Under the pieces are notes generated by a model. That model ran no database searches. It saw only the letters and a list, made by a program, of their open reading frames with translations, and had not been told where the DNA came from. Shown piece by piece: positions 8,471 to 16,350 of a stretch of 62,154 nucleotides of DNA. Source of the stretch: Spirochaetota bacterium. GTDB lineage: Bacteria > Spirochaetota > UBA4802 > UBA5368. The position numbers and the translations under genes were made by a program. Every line of letters begins with the position of its first letter. Position 1 is the stretch's first letter. The stretch is from NCBI GenBank assembly GCA_035477215.1, contig DATIKU010000052.1:1-62154 (forward strand), in the 5' to 3' direction.

Positions 8471-8929
8471 GTGCTGGTAAAAATCACGACAAAACCATTC
8501 GGCGAGACAGAGGTGGATGAAAAGCAGATCATCGATTTCGATGACGGCGTCCTCGGTTTCGATTACATTAAAAAGTTCGCCATCCTCGATTCGAAGGACA
8601 ATTCCCCCTTCAAATGGATGCAGGCGATGGGCAATCCCGAGCTCGCCTTCATCATCATACGCCCGGGCGATTTCATGTCCGACTATCGGCTCGTCGTGTC
8701 CCAGTCCGACCTGGAGGGAGTGGGTGCGGAAAGTCTCGATGGCGTGCTCGTCTTTGCCATCGTTACCATCCCCGCCGATCCCGCGGCGATGACGGCCAAT
8801 CTCCAGGGGCCCATCATCATCAATCCAAAAAACAGGAAGGGGAGGCAGGCGATAAGCCTCAGCGAAGGCCACAGTGTGCGCCACGGGATACTCGACGAAA
8901 TGAAGAAAGCCGCGGCACGGAAGGGATAG
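8471..8929 (+). CDS. fliW: Flagellar assembly factor FliW
   Basis: FliW is a cytoplasmic protein that binds flagellin and, allosterically, CsrA, so that translation of flagellin is released only when flagellin is being exported. This is established for Bacillus and Campylobacter. The 152-residue protein shows the family pattern ([59 protein letters not shown]). The start is GTG 8471 with AAGGAG seven bases upstream. It is followed after 2 bp by csrA, the classic partner order, and preceded by flgK-flgL. Confidence 0.95.
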   Translation: MLVKITTKPFGETEVDEKQIIDFDDGVLGFDYIKKFAILDSKDNSPFKWMQAMGNPELAFIIIRPGDFMSDYRLVVSQSDLEGVGAESLDGVLVFAIVTIPADPAAMTANLQGPIIINPKNRKGRQAISLSEGHSVRHGILDEMKKAAARKG

Positions 8930-8931
8930 TA

Positions 8932-9225
8932 ATGCTGGTACTGGCGAGAAGGCTCAACGAGAGCATCATCATCGGCGACGACATCGAGGTCGTGGTCATC
9001 GATATCAAAGGAGACCAGGTGAAGCTCGGCATTCGCGCGCCCAAGCGGATCAGCGTCCACCGCAAGGAGATCTACGACGAGATCCAGCAGGAGAACATAG
9101 CCGCCATGGGCTCGAACCTGCGGCCCGAGGCGCTTAAAAACCTTTCGGATTTCCTCTCCGGGGGGGCGGAGGACGGGGCCGGCGATAAGGGCGATGTCGA
9201 TTCGTCCAAGAAAGGCAAGGACTGA
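8932..9225 (+). CDS. csrA: Carbon storage regulator CsrA, with extended tail
   Basis: CsrA is a dimeric RNA-binding repressor of translation that recognises GGA motifs in leaders such as that of flagellin. The first ~60 residues are canonical ([40 protein letters not shown]). ATG 8932 lies 2 bp after the fliW stop, so translation is probably coupled. At 97 residues it is longer than the usual 60-75. The extra C-terminus ([20 protein letters not shown]) is charged and looks disordered. In FliW-containing bacteria the CsrA C-terminus contributes to FliW binding, so the extension may matter, though that is inference. Confidence 0.95.
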   Translation: MLVLARRLNESIIIGDDIEVVVIDIKGDQVKLGIRAPKRISVHRKEIYDEIQQENIAAMGSNLRPEALKNLSDFLSGGAEDGAGDKGDVDSSKKGKD

Positions 9226-9231
9226 CCGCCC

Positions 9232-9900
9232 ATGCCGGCCATTTTCTCGATTGAATATTTCATCCAGCTCCTCTGCGCGTTCGCGGCCGTTCTGCTGCTC
9301 AGGGAGTTTTTTGCGTTCAGGCGCGTACTTCCCGCCAAGTACCTGCTTACACCGCTTGTCACCTTCTGTGTCATCCTCTTCGCGCTCCTGGCGATCCACT
9401 CATCGGGCATGACGCGTTATTCGACCTTCATCCTCATGGGGCTCGTACTCTCGCTCGTCGCCGATACGCTCCTCATGATCGAGGAGATCAGCTTCTTCAA
9501 ACACGGGCTGATATTTTTCCTTGCCGCTCACTGCTTTTACCTGGGGGCTTTTACCATAGGTTATTCCTTCAGCCCGTGGCACATCGCCGCCATACTCGTG
9601 CTGTGCGCGGGGATACTGCTGTTTTACCGTAAAATCCATCGTAAAACCGGCACCCATCATGTTTCGGTGCTGGTATACATGTTCGTTCTGGCGGCCATGC
9701 TCTTCTTCGCGATTTCGCACGTGGGCGATTCGGGAAGCACTCGTCCGGTGCTTCTGCCGGCGGGGGCGGCGCTCTTCGTGGTCTCGGACGTGGTGCTGGC
9801 GATCAATATTTTCATCAAGAAGATCCCGCACAGCACGGTCCTCACCTGGTCGCTGTACGCCCCGGCCCAGCTCTTCTTCGCGCTGTCGTGTTTTTATTGA
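9232..9900 (+). CDS. YhhN/TMEM86-family membrane protein
   Basis: This 222-residue integral membrane protein has about eight hydrophobic segments. It shows the YhhN/TMEM86 pattern, including LVADTLLMIEE, HCFYLGAF, VSDVVLAINIF and a terminal YAPAQLFFALS. Mammalian TMEM86 enzymes are lysoplasmalogenases that hydrolyse the vinyl-ether bond of lysoplasmalogens; bacterial homologues are little studied, so substrate is uncertain. It follows csrA after 6 bp, so it may ride on the same transcript without being functionally linked. A second family member is at 55820-56479. Confidence 0.75.
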   Translation: MPAIFSIEYFIQLLCAFAAVLLLREFFAFRRVLPAKYLLTPLVTFCVILFALLAIHSSGMTRYSTFILMGLVLSLVADTLLMIEEISFFKHGLIFFLAAHCFYLGAFTIGYSFSPWHIAAILVLCAGILLFYRKIHRKTGTHHVSVLVYMFVLAAMLFFAISHVGDSGSTRPVLLPAGAALFVVSDVVLAINIFIKKIPHSTVLTWSLYAPAQLFFALSCFY

Positions 9901-9922
9901 CGGCATCCCCCGGCTATTAATC

Positions 9923-9950
9923 TTGACTCCTCCCGGTCGGTACGTATAGC
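9923..9950 (+). promoter_or_regulatory. Putative sigma-70 promoter for the CAP-domain gene
   Basis: The sequence TTGACT, 16-nt spacer, TATAGC ends 31 bp before the ATG at 9982. It lies in the short gap after the YhhN gene. Confidence 0.45.
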
Positions 9951-9981
9951 ATTACCGCCATCCTGTCGGGAGGTTTGATTC

Positions 9982-10959
9982 ATGGAAACGCGCTCGGGAC
10001 AAAGAACCCTGTATCCGTTCATGGTCTGCGCATTGCTGGCCGTGCCCTTCGGCCGCGCGGCGGCCTATACCGATGCCGATTTGCGGCTGGCGATCGCGGA
10101 AAACGGAAAGGAGGAACGTCTCGCCGAATTCAGGGACAACGAGACGACGCTCAAACTCAAGCTCGAGGTGCTCGACCTCATCAACGAAAACCGCGCGCGT
10201 CACGGGATGCCGGCGGTCCGGCTCGATATCCTGGCCTCCCGCGTGGCGAGCAAGACGGCGTCCGAGGCCTCGAAGGGCGATTACTACGGGCACTGGAACC
10301 TGCGCGGCGAAAAGCCCTATCATCGCTATGCCTTCGCCGGCGGCATGGACCACGTGATGGAAAACGCGTCCATGATCCAGGGGGGCGGTCCCATGACGAA
10401 GGACTACCGTCAGGTGCTGTCGTTTATCAAACAGACGCACATGATGATGTACAACGAAACCCCGCCCAACGACGGACACCGGAGGAATATCCTTCTGCCC
10501 TCGCACACGCACGTGGGGCTGGGATTTTCCATGATCGAGAACCGCTTCCGCTACTACGAGCTGTTCGTGGACCGCTACCTCGAGTTCGACGCCGTACCCG
10601 CGGCGGTGAAGGCGGGTGAAAAGGTTACTGTATCGGGCGCCGTCGGCGTGCCGGGATACGGCGTCTTCTTCGCGACGGTGTACTACGAACCATTCCCCGA
10701 GCCGATGACCGCACCCCGGCTCCGCAGCATGGGCGGATATCCGGACTTTACCAGCGCCAGAGTGGTGAACCTGCCGTTCTGGCAGATCAGATACGACGAC
10801 GCGAGCCGGAAGTTTTCGTTCGATTTTCCGACGACGCGCCAGGGCCTCTATTACGTGCATATCTACATCAAAAGGGGACATACCGGCAAGGAGCCGCCCT
10901 CCTCGGTTTCGACGGCAGGGCTTTCGCCGGTGTCCGGCATGGTAATACGAGCCGATTGA
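9982..10959 (+). CDS. Secreted CAP (SCP/PR1)-domain protein
   Basis: The 325-residue precursor has an N-terminal signal peptide (hydrophobic core MVCALLAVPFGRAAA). Its central region matches the CAP superfamily: LDLINENRARHGMPAVRLD at the start, a GDYYGHWNLRG-like central histidine, and NDGHRRNILLPSHTHVGLGF at the end. CAP proteins are exported and stable, and bind lipids or divalent metals. Bacterial members include the YkwD/SafA-like proteins, mostly of unknown role. The final ~120 residues form a beta-rich tail not typical of the family. A GGGAGG Shine-Dalgarno sits before ATG 9982, and a likely promoter precedes it, so it is probably monocistronic. Confidence 0.8.
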   Translation: METRSGQRTLYPFMVCALLAVPFGRAAAYTDADLRLAIAENGKEERLAEFRDNETTLKLKLEVLDLINENRARHGMPAVRLDILASRVASKTASEASKGDYYGHWNLRGEKPYHRYAFAGGMDHVMENASMIQGGGPMTKDYRQVLSFIKQTHMMMYNETPPNDGHRRNILLPSHTHVGLGFSMIENRFRYYELFVDRYLEFDAVPAAVKAGEKVTVSGAVGVPGYGVFFATVYYEPFPEPMTAPRLRSMGGYPDFTSARVVNLPFWQIRYDDASRKFSFDFPTTRQGLYYVHIYIKRGHTGKEPPSSVSTAGLSPVSGMVIRAD

Positions 10960-10997
10960 CGATTGAATGAAATAATATTGTCGCAGGGAGAAATTCC

Positions 10998-11846
10998 ATG
11001 TGGGATTACACCGATAAAGTCAAGGACCTGTATAAACATCCCAAAAACGTCGGCACCATCGATAACGCCGATGCGGTGGGCGAGGTGGGGAGCATTGTAT
11101 GCGGCGACGCGCTGACGCTTTACCTGAAAATAGAAGACAACATCATTAAAGACGCGAAGTTTCAGACCTTCGGCTGCGGAAGCGCCATCGCTTCGTCGTC
11201 GGCGCTCACCGAGATGATCATAGGAAGGACCGTCGAGGAGGCCGAAAAGATCACCAACCGCGACATTGCCGATTACCTGGGAGGGCTCCCCGAGCAGAAG
11301 ATGCACTGCTCGGTCATGGGGCGCGAGGCGCTCGAGAAGGCGCTGGCCGACTGGAGGGGCGAGGAGGTCGCACCGCACGAGGAGACCGAAGGCGATGTGA
11401 TCTGCCAGTGCTTCGGCGTCACCGACCCGCTCATCCGCAAGGTGATCCGCGAGAACAATCTCAAGACGGTCGAGGACGTCACCAACTACACCAAGGCAGG
11501 CGGCGCCTGCGGCTCGTGTATACCCAAAATAGAAGACATCCTGAACGAGGAGCTTAAAAAACAGCCCGCCTCCGCCGGCGCCGAAGTGAAGAAGGAAAAG
11601 CTCCCGCTCTCGAACATAAAGCGCATGCAGCTCGTCGAGGAGACCATCAGCGACGTGGTGCGGCCCATTTTACAGAAAGACGGCGGGAACATCGAACTCG
11701 TCGATATCGACGGCAAGAAGGTGATGGTGGCGCTCCGCGGGGCGTGCGCCAACTGCCTGGTGTCCGACGTCACGTTGAAAAACCTGGTGCAGGAAAAGCT
11801 GCGCGAGTTCGTCGAGGACGACATTGAAGTTATAGAGGTGCGATAG
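10998..11846 (+). CDS. nifU: Iron-sulfur cluster scaffold NifU (three-domain)
   Basis: This 282-residue protein has all three NifU modules. The N-terminal IscU-like scaffold (residues ~1-125) has ligand cysteines in VCGDAL, FGCGSAIASSSA and KMHCSVMG. The central BFD-like [2Fe-2S] domain (~130-180) has CQCFGV and GGACGSCIPKI. The C-terminal Nfu domain (~210-282) has GACANCLVSD. NifU assembles clusters from sulfur delivered by NifS, encoded 12 bp downstream. No nitrogenase genes are near; in several non-diazotrophs this pair does housekeeping cluster assembly, which is my preferred role here. An AGGGAG sequence precedes the ATG. Confidence 0.95.
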   Translation: MWDYTDKVKDLYKHPKNVGTIDNADAVGEVGSIVCGDALTLYLKIEDNIIKDAKFQTFGCGSAIASSSALTEMIIGRTVEEAEKITNRDIADYLGGLPEQKMHCSVMGREALEKALADWRGEEVAPHEETEGDVICQCFGVTDPLIRKVIRENNLKTVEDVTNYTKAGGACGSCIPKIEDILNEELKKQPASAGAEVKKEKLPLSNIKRMQLVEETISDVVRPILQKDGGNIELVDIDGKKVMVALRGACANCLVSDVTLKNLVQEKLREFVEDDIEVIEVR

Positions 11847-11858
11847 GAGGCCATGGCG

Positions 11859-13049
11859 ATGAACAGAACGGTGTATCTCGACAACAACGCGACCACGATG
11901 GTGGACCCGGAGGTCCTCGAAGAAATGCTTCCGTTTCTCAAAGAGCGTTACGGCAACCCCTCCAGCATGCACGACTTCGGCGGCGACGTGGCGCGCGACC
12001 TGGAGCGCGCGCGAATGCGGGTGGCGGAGCTTCTGGGCGCCGAAAACGATTACGAGATCGTCTTTACCGGCTGCGGCACCGAGTCCGACAATTTGGCCAT
12101 CCTGGGAACGCTCGCCTATTTCCGGGACCGGCGCCACATCATCACCTCCAAGGTCGAGCACCCGGCCGTGCTGAACCTCTACCGCAAGCTTGAACGGGAG
12201 GGCTACCGCGCGAGCTACGTTCCGGTGGACCGCGACGGCAAGCTCGATATGGAATTTTTAAAGAAGTCGCTGGGCGATGACACGGCGCTCGTTTCCATCA
12301 TGCACGCGAACAACGAGACGGGCGTCATCTTCCCCGTGGAGGAGATCGGTCGGCTCTGTCGCGAACGGGGAGTGCCCTATCACATAGACGGGGTGCAGGC
12401 CGCGGGGAAGATCCCGATCGACGTGAAGAAAATCCAGTGCGACCTTTATTCGATTTCAGGGCATAAATTCCACGCCCCAAAGGGGATGGGCGTGCTGTAT
12501 ATCCGGCGCGGCACCCGTATCCGGCCGCTCATGTACGGCGGACACCAGGAGCGCGGAAGGCGCCCCGGCACGGAGAACGTACCCGGAATCGTCGCCATGG
12601 GCAAGGCCGCCGAGCTTGCGCTCCAAAACCTGCCCGCGGAAGAAAGGGTGCGCGCGCTTCGCGACAGGCTTGAAAGCGGCATCCTCGCTCGCTTCTCGAA
12701 CGTGCAGCTTAACGGCGCGAAGGACGCTCGCGTGCCCAATACCACGAACGTCGGTTTCGAGTACATCGAAGGGGAGGCGATCCTCCTGTACCTCAATGAA
12801 AAGGGGATCGCGGCGTCGTCGGGGTCGGCGTGCTCTTCGGGCTCGCTCGAACCCTCGCACGTGCTGCGCGCCATGGGGGTCCCTTTTACGGCGGCGCACG
12901 GCTCCATCCGCTTCTCGCTCAGCCGGTTTACGACCGGGGAAGAGGTTGATTACACGATTTCGGCGCTTCCGGAGATCATCGACCGGCTGCTGGAGATTTC
13001 GCCGTTCTGGGACAGCGCGACAAAACAGTGCCGGCCGGTGACGATTTAG
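11859..13049 (+). CDS. nifS: Cysteine desulfurase NifS
   Basis: This PLP enzyme takes sulfur from L-cysteine, making alanine and a persulfide for NifU. The N-terminus has the family hallmark VYLDNNATT. The PLP lysine lies in SGHKFHAPKG (about residue 203), and the catalytic cysteine in SSGSACSSGS (about 325) on the short, ordered loop of NifS/IscS class I enzymes. I chose ATG 11859 because AGGAGG is eight bases before it; ATG 11853 would be only two bases away and adds two residues. The gene is coupled to nifU and convergent with prfC, the stops being 26 bp apart. Confidence 0.95.
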   Translation: MNRTVYLDNNATTMVDPEVLEEMLPFLKERYGNPSSMHDFGGDVARDLERARMRVAELLGAENDYEIVFTGCGTESDNLAILGTLAYFRDRRHIITSKVEHPAVLNLYRKLEREGYRASYVPVDRDGKLDMEFLKKSLGDDTALVSIMHANNETGVIFPVEEIGRLCRERGVPYHIDGVQAAGKIPIDVKKIQCDLYSISGHKFHAPKGMGVLYIRRGTRIRPLMYGGHQERGRRPGTENVPGIVAMGKAAELALQNLPAEERVRALRDRLESGILARFSNVQLNGAKDARVPNTTNVGFEYIEGEAILLYLNEKGIAASSGSACSSGSLEPSHVLRAMGVPFTAAHGSIRFSLSRFTTGEEVDYTISALPEIIDRLLEISPFWDSATKQCRPVTI

Positions 13050-13075
13050 GGCCGAACGGTTACGCCCGGTTTGTT

Positions 13076-14683
13076 TTAATTGGGTTCGGTGGAATGCACC
13101 GGCGAATCGTGCAGCCTGAGTGCGGGATTATTCCCCATGAAATACTGCATCGACCAGACGTCGGGGAAGAGGATGACGGGCCTGCCCCGGTCGTCCGCCC
13201 CCTGCGCGCAGCCGTGGGGAAGCGAAATGTCGGGATTGTCCGTCCCCTGCAGGTCCCCGAGCCATCGCGTAACGCTCCATTGCTTCATTTCGAGTTTCGA
13301 TTCGACACCGTATTCATCCCCGAGCCTGTATTGCAATACCTCGAACTGAAGAGGGCCGACCGCTCCAAGCAGCGGGAGGTTGCCTGGGTGGTTTTTAAGA
13401 AAAAAGGATTGAACGATGTCCTCGGCCAGGAGGTGATCGAGCCCCTTTCGAAACGACTTGTAGCCGGAAGATGAAATGTTTTGAATGTACGCGAAACACT
13501 CCGGCGCGAACCGGGGGATTTCGTTAAAACGCAGGAGCGGGTCCGTGCTGAGAGTGTCGCCGATTCGGAAGTCCGCATTGGTGACGAATCCGATAATGTC
13601 GCCCGCGAAGGCCTCGTTGGCGGTTTCCCGTTCCCGCCCGAACACGTTATGGGAATTAGAGATACGTACTTCTTTGCCGCTGCGCGTATTGAAAACGCTC
13701 ATGTCCCGAAGGAATTTTCCGGAACACACCCTGGCGAAAACCATCCTGTCCCTGTGCTGGGAGTTCATGTTGGTCTGTATCTTGAACACGAACGCGGAGA
13801 AGACAGGGCCCTCGAGCGGTACGGTGACATCGCCCGCCTTCCGGGGCAGGGGCTCTTTCGAATATTCCAGAAACCCTTTCAGCAGATGCTCGACGCCGAA
13901 ATTATTGGAGGCGCTGCCGAAAAAAACCGGCGTCGTCCTTCCCCCGTGCACCTCGGCCGTGTCGAAGCCTCCGTGGGCCACGTCGAGCATTTCGATCTCT
14001 TCGATTATCTGTCTGTACGACGGTTCACTGAGTATGTTTTTTACGAGCGGGTCCGCGAGGTCGTGCACGGAAACGGGCGATTTATACGCGCCGCCGGGGA
14101 CCTTTTCGTAGAGGTGGACCTCCCTGCCGATCCTGTCGTATACGCCCTTGAAGAAAACGCCGCTCTCAAGCGGCCAGCTTACCGGGTAGGCGTGCATGCC
14201 GAGCACCTTTTCGATCTGGTCGAGCAGATCGAGGGGAGGCATGGCGGGACGGTCCAGCTTGTTGATGAACGTAAAAATGGGAATGCCGCGTTTTTTACAG
14301 ATCTCGAAGAGCTTGATCGTCTGGCTTTCAATGCCCTTGCCCGCGTCGATCACCATTATAACCGCGTCAACCGCCGCAAGCACCCTGTAGGTGTCCTCGG
14401 AAAAATCCTTGTGTCCGGGGGTGTCGAGAAGATTAAACCTGTATCCCCTGTATTCGAATTGTAAAACGGTGGAGGATATCGAGATGCCCCGTTTCTTCTC
14501 CAGTTCCATCCAGTCGGAGGACGTTTCCCGCTGCTTTTTCTTCGCGGTCACCGAACCCGCCAGCTCGATCGCGCCGCCGTAAAGCAAGAGCTTCTCGGTG
14601 AGTGTCGTTTTGCCCGCGTCCGGATGGGAGATGATGGCGAGGGTACGCCTCGATCCGATTTCGTTTTCAATGCCGTTGGTCAT
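13076..14683 (-). CDS. prfC: Peptide chain release factor 3
   Basis: RF3 is the GTPase that recycles RF1/RF2 from the ribosome after termination. At 535 residues it has the usual length (about 530). The G domain shows the P-loop SHPDAGKTTLTEKLLL, switch I RGISISSTV, DTPGHKDFSEDTYR and NKLDR. The YGGAIELAGSV insert and ETSSDWMELEKKRGIS distinguish RF3 from EF-G. A weak promoter and AAGGA precede the ATG. It is transcribed divergently from the cold-shock gene. Confidence 0.95.
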   Translation of the reverse strand: MTNGIENEIGSRRTLAIISHPDAGKTTLTEKLLLYGGAIELAGSVTAKKKQRETSSDWMELEKKRGISISSTVLQFEYRGYRFNLLDTPGHKDFSEDTYRVLAAVDAVIMVIDAGKGIESQTIKLFEICKKRGIPIFTFINKLDRPAMPPLDLLDQIEKVLGMHAYPVSWPLESGVFFKGVYDRIGREVHLYEKVPGGAYKSPVSVHDLADPLVKNILSEPSYRQIIEEIEMLDVAHGGFDTAEVHGGRTTPVFFGSASNNFGVEHLLKGFLEYSKEPLPRKAGDVTVPLEGPVFSAFVFKIQTNMNSQHRDRMVFARVCSGKFLRDMSVFNTRSGKEVRISNSHNVFGRERETANEAFAGDIIGFVTNADFRIGDTLSTDPLLRFNEIPRFAPECFAYIQNISSSGYKSFRKGLDHLLAEDIVQSFFLKNHPGNLPLLGAVGPLQFEVLQYRLGDEYGVESKLEMKQWSVTRWLGDLQGTDNPDISLPHGCAQGADDRGRPVILFPDVWSMQYFMGNNPALRLHDSPVHSTEPN

Positions 14684-14703
14684 TTTTCATATATCCTTGC
14701 GTG

Positions 14704-14732
14704 ATATCTTTATCAGGGCGGTTAATTGTCAA
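14704..14732 (-). promoter_or_regulatory. Putative promoter of prfC
   Basis: On the minus strand this reads TTGACA, 17-nt spacer, AGATAT, ending about 20 bp before the prfC ATG. The -35 is perfect but the -10 is poor. Confidence 0.35.
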
Positions 14733-14819
14733 GAAAAGTTTATATATCGCGCAGACCGGCCGCCTGTTGATCGACATTCGGCAATCTCCACCAGTCGCGA
14801 CGAAAAAAATAATTAAACA

Positions 14820-14847
14820 TTGACAATTTTTTACACCTGTGGATAAT
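14820..14847 (+). promoter_or_regulatory. Putative sigma-70 promoter of the cold-shock gene
   Basis: The sequence TTGACA, 16-nt spacer, GATAAT lies about 145 bp before the cold-shock ATG. The long untranslated leader this implies is typical of cspA-type thermo-responsive mRNAs. Together with the prfC promoter it accounts for the 14684-14991 gap, in which I see no other gene. Confidence 0.6.
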
Positions 14848-14991
14848 TGGAAGCTATAAAATGTAATGGCCCGCTTGAAATACTCCTCTTCTTCTTTCCT
14901 ATGAATGATTTCAGGTAAGCAAAAAAGGATTTTTTCGGGGCCGGCACTGCGGGGTTTCCCATGCAGATTATTACAACAGGAGTTTGTCAGT

Positions 14992-15192
14992 ATGGCAGAA
15001 GGCGTAGTAAAATGGTTTAATGACCAGAAGGGCTTCGGATTCATTACGAGCAACACCGGCGGCGACGTGTTCGTCCACCACTCAAGCATCATCGGCGATG
15101 GCTTTAAGAGCCTTTCAGAAGGCGAAAAAGTGCAGTTCGAAATCGAAAAAGGCGAAAAAGGGCTCAGGGCTGTCTCAGTACGCGTTATATAA
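14992..15192 (+). CDS. Cold-shock protein, CspA family
   Basis: The 66-residue protein is a single cold-shock OB-fold domain. It has the RNP1 motif KGFGFIT and RNP2 motif DVFVHHSSI, with [14 protein letters not shown] at the N-terminus, and it would bind single-stranded RNA/DNA as a chaperone. ATG 14992 is preceded by AGGAG nine bases upstream; an upstream in-frame start would give a non-conserved extension lying inside the leader. A long ~140-nt leader and a strong terminator at 15216 make this a monocistronic unit, with regulation probably at the leader RNA. Confidence 0.93.
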   Translation: MAEGVVKWFNDQKGFGFITSNTGGDVFVHHSSIIGDGFKSLSEGEKVQFEIEKGEKGLRAVSVRVI

Positions 15193-15215
15193 CACGGTTG
15201 CTGTAATGAGGCGAT

Positions 15216-15250
15216 AAAACCCTGGTTTTCCCAAAAATCAGGGTTTTTTT
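15216..15250 (+). terminator. Rho-independent terminator of the cold-shock gene
   Basis: AAAACCCTG at 15216-15224 pairs with CAGGGTTTT at 15239-15247, followed by a T-run. It lies 24 bp after the stop. Confidence 0.85.
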
Positions 15251-15303
15251 CCGCTTCGATACCGGGAACATTGTGTCTACCAGATTTTTCATAGGAGGTT
15301 TGC

Positions 15304-15516
15304 GTGGCGAAAAAGACCAGAGGATTTAAAAGCGAGAAAAGAAAGAAAGAGGTCGCACGCCAGAAAAAGCAGGAAGAGAAGCGTCTCCGCCGCCTGAACA
15401 AGGGGCCGGATGGCGAAGACCTTCCCGATGGATCCGAAATCGGCGACGAGGCCGGCGATGAGGTTGCCGGAGAAGCCGCTGAAGAAGTCGCCGAAAAGAC
15501 CGCTGAAGAGGCTTAG
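15304..15516 (+). CDS. Small charged protein, unknown function
   Basis: This 70-residue protein starts at GTG 15304 behind a strong AGGAGG. The first ~33 residues are strongly basic (SEKRKKEVARQKKQEEKRLR). The rest is acidic and alanine/glutamate rich (EVAGEAAEEVAEKTAEEA), giving a two-faced, probably disordered or coiled protein. I do not recognise a family; basic-then-acidic tails of this sort occur in nucleic-acid- or ribosome-associated small proteins. It ends tail to tail with the flagellar rod gene, the two stop codons overlapping. Confidence 0.6.
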   Translation: MAKKTRGFKSEKRKKEVARQKKQEEKRLRRLNKGPDGEDLPDGSEIGDEAGDEVAGEAAEEVAEKTAEEA

Positions 15517-16349
15517 CGGATTATTTCGTTAATCAGCTTGCCGAGCGTCTGGTCGTGGGTGTGGATGGTCTTCTGGTTGGCTTCGTAGCTTCGCTGGACC
15601 TCGATCATGTCCACCATCTCGCGAATAGCGCTCACGTTCGATTTTTCCAGAAAACCCTGAATTACCTTGATCTCACCAGGAGGGAGCGCCGGGCCGGAGA
15701 ACTCCGTCTCCCGGTACAGGGTACCGCCTTCTTTTTTAAGCTCGCGGACGTTTTCGAAATCGGCGAGCTTAAGCCGGTCGATCACGACGGGCTGGGCCCA
15801 ATCGTTGCTCGCCATGCTCACCGGATCGCGCGGATCGAGCGACATGTTCGCGTTGACGAGCACCTCTCCCCGCTCGTTTATGATGAAATTATTTTCCTGC
15901 ACCCGGATGGGCCCGTTTTCCCCCATGAGGGGATAGCCCGTGTGGGTGACGATGACGCCTTCCTGGCTGATGGTGAACGCCCCGTCGCGCGTATAGCGCT
16001 CGCCGCGCTCGGTGTTCACCGTGAAAAAGCCTTTGCCTTCGAGTGCTATGTCGAAATTGTTCTCGGTGCGCTGCAGCGAGCCCTGGTCGAACTGGGTGTA
16101 CACCTCGTTGACCTCGACCCCGGTGCCGAGCTTTCCCACAAGGGGCATGGTGTCGTACGAGCCGGCGGGCGTGATGCCGAGGCCGTCATCGTTGATGCGC
16201 CGAATGAGCATGTCCGGGAAGGCCTTGAAGAGCGTGAGATCCTTCTTGAAGCCGGTCTGGTCGACATTGGCCAGGTTGTTCGCGACGACGTCCATGCGCG
16301 CCTGCTGGGCGATCATTCCCGTGGCGCCGGTGTAGATTCCTCGGAGCAT
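15513..16349 (-). CDS. Flagellar basal-body rod protein, FlgF/FlgG (FlhO/FlhP) family
   Basis: The 278-residue protein has the rod-family N-terminus LRGIYTGATGMIAQQARMDV and the conserved VVANNLANVDQTGFKK. The C-terminal helix is also present (EKSNVSAIREMVDMIEVQRS, then YEANQKTIHTHDQTLGKLIN). Such proteins build the proximal or distal rod through the periplasm. FlgF and FlgG are hard to separate by eye; the length (260-270 is usual) and the absence of a partner gene leave both possible. ATG 16349 has GGAGG upstream, lying inside the end of murA, and is 1 bp past the murA stop, so the two are probably co-transcribed. Confidence 0.85.
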   Translation of the reverse strand: MLRGIYTGATGMIAQQARMDVVANNLANVDQTGFKKDLTLFKAFPDMLIRRINDDGLGITPAGSYDTMPLVGKLGTGVEVNEVYTQFDQGSLQRTENNFDIALEGKGFFTVNTERGERYTRDGAFTISQEGVIVTHTGYPLMGENGPIRVQENNFIINERGEVLVNANMSLDPRDPVSMASNDWAQPVVIDRLKLADFENVRELKKEGGTLYRETEFSGPALPPGEIKVIQGFLEKSNVSAIREMVDMIEVQRSYEANQKTIHTHDQTLGKLINEIIR

Positions 16350-16350
16350 A

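Noticed and set aside
10998-13049. Nitrogen fixation cluster
   Set aside because: Only nifU and nifS are present; no nifHDK, nifB or nifE/N were found in the window.
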